DNA of 6,753 nt, taken from NCBI GenBank assembly GCA_018819085.1, contig JAHJQT010000028.1, positions 1-6,753 of the forward strand, written 5' to 3'. The DNA is from Patescibacteria group bacterium (lineage in GTDB: Bacteria; Patescibacteriota; Minisyncoccia; Portnoybacterales; UBA2143). The notes below the pieces were generated by a model. That model made no database searches, had not been told where the DNA came from, and saw only the letters and a list, made by a program, of their open reading frames with translations. Shown piece by piece: positions 5,094 to 6,753 of the stretch; the first letter of the stretch is position 1, and each line of letters opens with the position of its first letter. Position numbers and translations under genes: made by a program.

Positions 5094-6753
5094 ATGAACG
5101 ATATTACTCTATTTGCTAAGACAAATTTTCGCGGGAAAAAAACAAGTTTCGGAATTAAAACACGAGATAGGCGTCAGCATATGTATGTTATCGGAAAAAC
5201 TGGAGTAGGGAAAACTGTCCTTTTGAAAAATATGGCTTTGCAGGATATTCATGCTGGACGTGGAATTTGTATTGTTGACCCTCATGGCGAGTTTGTTGAA
5301 GAAGTTGTAGATAAGATTCCATCACATAGAATTAATGATGTTATTTATTTTAATCCAGCTGATACTGAATATCCTATTGGTTTTAATGTTTTAGAAGTGA
5401 CTGATAGTAAATATAAGCATTTGGTAGCTTCTGATTTGATGGGTATTTTTACTAAAATTTGGGCTAATGTTTGGTCAGCTAGAATGGAATATATTTTAAA
5501 TAATTGTGTTTTGGCTCTTTTAGATACTCCAGGCACAACGCTTTTAGGTGTTATTAGAATATTAGTTGATAAAGATTACCGACAAAAAATTATAAATAAT
5601 CTTAAGGATCCAGTAGTTAGATCATTCTGGGTTAATGAATATGCAAGTTGGCGCGATCAATTTAGAAATGAAGCAATAGCTCCGATTCAAAATAAAGTCG
5701 GTCAGTTTCTTTCAACTTCTTTAATTCGCAATATCATTGGACAATCAAAAAGTACTATTAATATTGCAGAAATAATGGATGATAATAAAATTCTTTTGGT
5801 TAATGTTGCCAAAGGAAGAATTGGTGAAGATAATTCTGCTCTCTTGGGTGCTATGCTTATTACTAAGATTCAATTGGCCACTATGGAAAGAGTTAGAATT
5901 CCAGAAGAAGAAAGACAAGATTTTTATCTTTATGTTGATGAGTTTCAGAATTTTGCCACAGAATCATTTGCTGGGATTTTATCTGAAGCAAGAAAATATC
6001 GTCTCAATCTTATTTTAGCGCATCAATATATTGGACAATTAGTTACTGATGCAAGCACAAGTGTAAGAGATGCTGTTTTTGGAAACGTTGGCACTTTGAT
6101 TACTTTTAGAGTAGGTGCTTATGACGCGGAATTTTTAGAAAAAGAATTTGATCCTGAGTTTGTTATTCGCGATTTGGTTAGTTTGGAGAATTATAATATT
6201 TATTTAAAATTAATGATTGATGGTGTTAATAATCGTCCTTTTTCAGCTACAACTTTACCTCCTATGGATATGGACGTGACTAATCAAAGAGATAAAATAA
6301 TTAAGGTCTCAAGAGAGAGATATACTAATTCGCTTAAAGATGTTGAAGATAAGATTTATAAATGGAGTGGTATGGAGACAGAAGAAAGTGAAGGAGGAGA
6401 AAGAAAAGCTCCGACGCAAGGTCGGGATCCTGGCCCAGAAGGCGTCGGGAAAAAAATATCTACTGCAAAGTATAAAGTAGCTTGTTGGAGTTGTGGTAAG
6501 GAAACTGGAATAAATTTTGAACCAGATGGAAGAAGACCAATTTATTGTCATGATTGTTTGGATAAAGTGAAGAAAGGACAGGATATGCCACTTAATTTTA
6601 AACCAAAAACAGAAAATAAGCCGAAAATAATAGAACAAAAAGCGCAATTAAGGGACTTAGGTATAGAATTCGAAAACGATTCTCCGTTAAGCAAAGCTCC
6701 AAAGTCAATTTCTTTAAAAAATGTTACAAACGAAAAACCAGTTAGCTTTAGAA
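5094..6753 (+). CDS. VirD4/TraG/HerA-like DNA-translocation ATPase with zinc ribbon (3' end outside window)
   Basis: The frame is open from the ATG at 5094 to the window edge, giving 553 residues with no stop. An in-frame TAA at 5088-5090 fixes the start region. After 'TNFRG...FGIKTRDRRQHMYVIG' comes the Walker A motif 'GKTGVGKT' (34-41). Next are 'VDPHGEFVEEV' (61-71) and 'INDVIYFNPADTEYPIGFNVL' (80-100), both typical of VirD4/HerA-type ATPases. The Walker B is 'FYLYVDEFQNFA' (277-288, Asp282-Glu283), and a sensor-like Gln lies in 'LILAHQYIGQL' (306-316). The order matches hexameric motors that pump DNA through a membrane pore, as in conjugation coupling proteins. A linker (about 425-455) follows, then a zinc ribbon with Cys464, Cys467, Cys485 and Cys488 (CxxC-x17-CxxC), then a charged, Pro/Lys-rich tail. 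No membrane segment is present; the anchor is probably the protein encoded 11 nt upstream. The substrate and biological role (conjugation, uptake, secretion) cannot be decided here. Confidence 0.88.
   Translation, partial: MNDITLFAKTNFRGKKTSFGIKTRDRRQHMYVIGKTGVGKTVLLKNMALQDIHAGRGICIVDPHGEFVEEVVDKIPSHRINDVIYFNPADTEYPIGFNVLEVTDSKYKHLVASDLMGIFTKIWANVWSARMEYILNNCVLALLDTPGTTLLGVIRILVDKDYRQKIINNLKDPVVRSFWVNEYASWRDQFRNEAIAPIQNKVGQFLSTSLIRNIIGQSKSTINIAEIMDDNKILLVNVAKGRIGEDNSALLGAMLITKIQLATMERVRIPEEERQDFYLYVDEFQNFATESFAGILSEARKYRLNLILAHQYIGQLVTDASTSVRDAVFGNVGTLITFRVGAYDAEFLEKEFDPEFVIRDLVSLENYNIYLKLMIDGVNNRPFSATTLPPMDMDVTNQRDKIIKVSRERYTNSLKDVEDKIYKWSGMETEESEGGERKAPTQGRDPGPEGVGKKISTAKYKVACWSCGKETGINFEPDGRRPIYCHDCLDKVKKGQDMPLNFKPKTENKPKIIEQKAQLRDLGIEFENDSPLSKAPKSISLKNVTNEKPVSFR
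6411..6449 (+). repeat. GC-rich block with inverted and direct repeats inside the ATPase gene
   Basis: This 39-nt block is about 72% G+C (28 of 39) by hand count, in a gene that is otherwise strongly AT-rich. Its ends form a perfect 7-bp inverted repeat: CCGACGC at 6411-6417 and GCGTCGG at 6442-6448, with a 24-nt loop. GTCGGGA occurs twice as a direct repeat, at 6421-6427 and 6444-6450. A GGATCC palindrome lies between. The block is 13 codons long and adds a Pro/Gly-rich linker (residues 440-452) between the ATPase domain and the zinc ribbon. It looks like a short palindromic element that landed in frame, but that origin is inferred. Confidence 0.55.

Noticed and set aside
5345..5536. Short minus-strand open frame opposite the ATPase gene (also one at 3723-3929 opposite the membrane protein gene)
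   Set aside because: Both are short, antisense to well-supported genes and lack recognisable features.
5779..6018. Plus-strand open frame of 79 codons within the ATPase gene
   Set aside because: It overlaps, in another frame, the stretch encoding Walker B and the conserved Gln, and has no motif or start signal of its own.
6411..6455. GC-rich hairpin followed by an A-run as a transcription terminator
   Set aside because: On the plus strand the stem is followed by A, not T, and it lies within an open frame that continues through a conserved zinc ribbon.
6309..6647. Minus-strand open frame rich in Phe, Ser and Ile opposite the ATPase C-terminal region
   Set aside because: It is the complement of Lys/Glu-rich codons in the ATPase frame, which carries the clear zinc ribbon. 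There is no independent support for a gene.

Overview
The window is AT-rich bacterial DNA with five plus-strand genes packed closely together. It looks like a member of the Candidate Phyla Radiation (Patescibacteria). That is an inference from gene content: a sigma-region-4/HARE-HTH regulator, a membrane protein paired with a separate VirD4/HerA-like ATPase, and a CxxC-x17-CxxC zinc ribbon on that ATPase. No start codon has a clear Shine-Dalgarno sequence. All four complete genes and the 5' fragment end in TAA, and no in-frame TGA was seen, so nothing suggests the TGA=Gly code of Gracilibacteria/SR1.

Layout. Positions 1-270 hold the 3' end of an unrecognised basic protein. Positions 286-2592 hold secD and secF, 6 nt apart, encoding the proton-driven accessory subunits of the Sec translocon. 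A promoter with a perfect TTGACA box lies at the end of the preceding gene and would start transcription at or next to the secD ATG. After a 56-nt gap with a second promoter-like sequence, 2649-3674 encodes a protein with a sigma-70 region 4 at its N-terminus and winged-helix (HARE-HTH-like) domains behind it, but no sigma region 2. Four nt later, 3679-5082 encodes a membrane-anchored protein of 467 residues. After 11 nt, 5094 to the window end encodes a DNA-pumping-type ATPase with a zinc ribbon, which runs off the window.

How the genes may work together. SecDF pulls proteins across the membrane after SecA/SecYEG. The last two genes look like the membrane/adaptor half and the motor half of one DNA-translocation machine, comparable to the coupling proteins of type IV secretion or HerA-type pumps. 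The 467-residue protein ends with the 'TEELATVYHFP' type of motif that, as I recall, comes just before the ATPase core in single-chain relatives. The regulator gene sits 4 nt upstream of this pair and probably shares its transcript.

The points most worth a second look are: an Asn in SecF where the family has a near-invariant Asp; the region-4-without-region-2 regulator; the split ATPase system; a 39-nt GC-rich block with inverted and direct repeats inserted in frame in the ATPase linker; and the apparently leaderless secD promoter. No RNA genes, CRISPR arrays, insertion sequences or convincing terminators were seen, and no gap between genes exceeds 56 nt.
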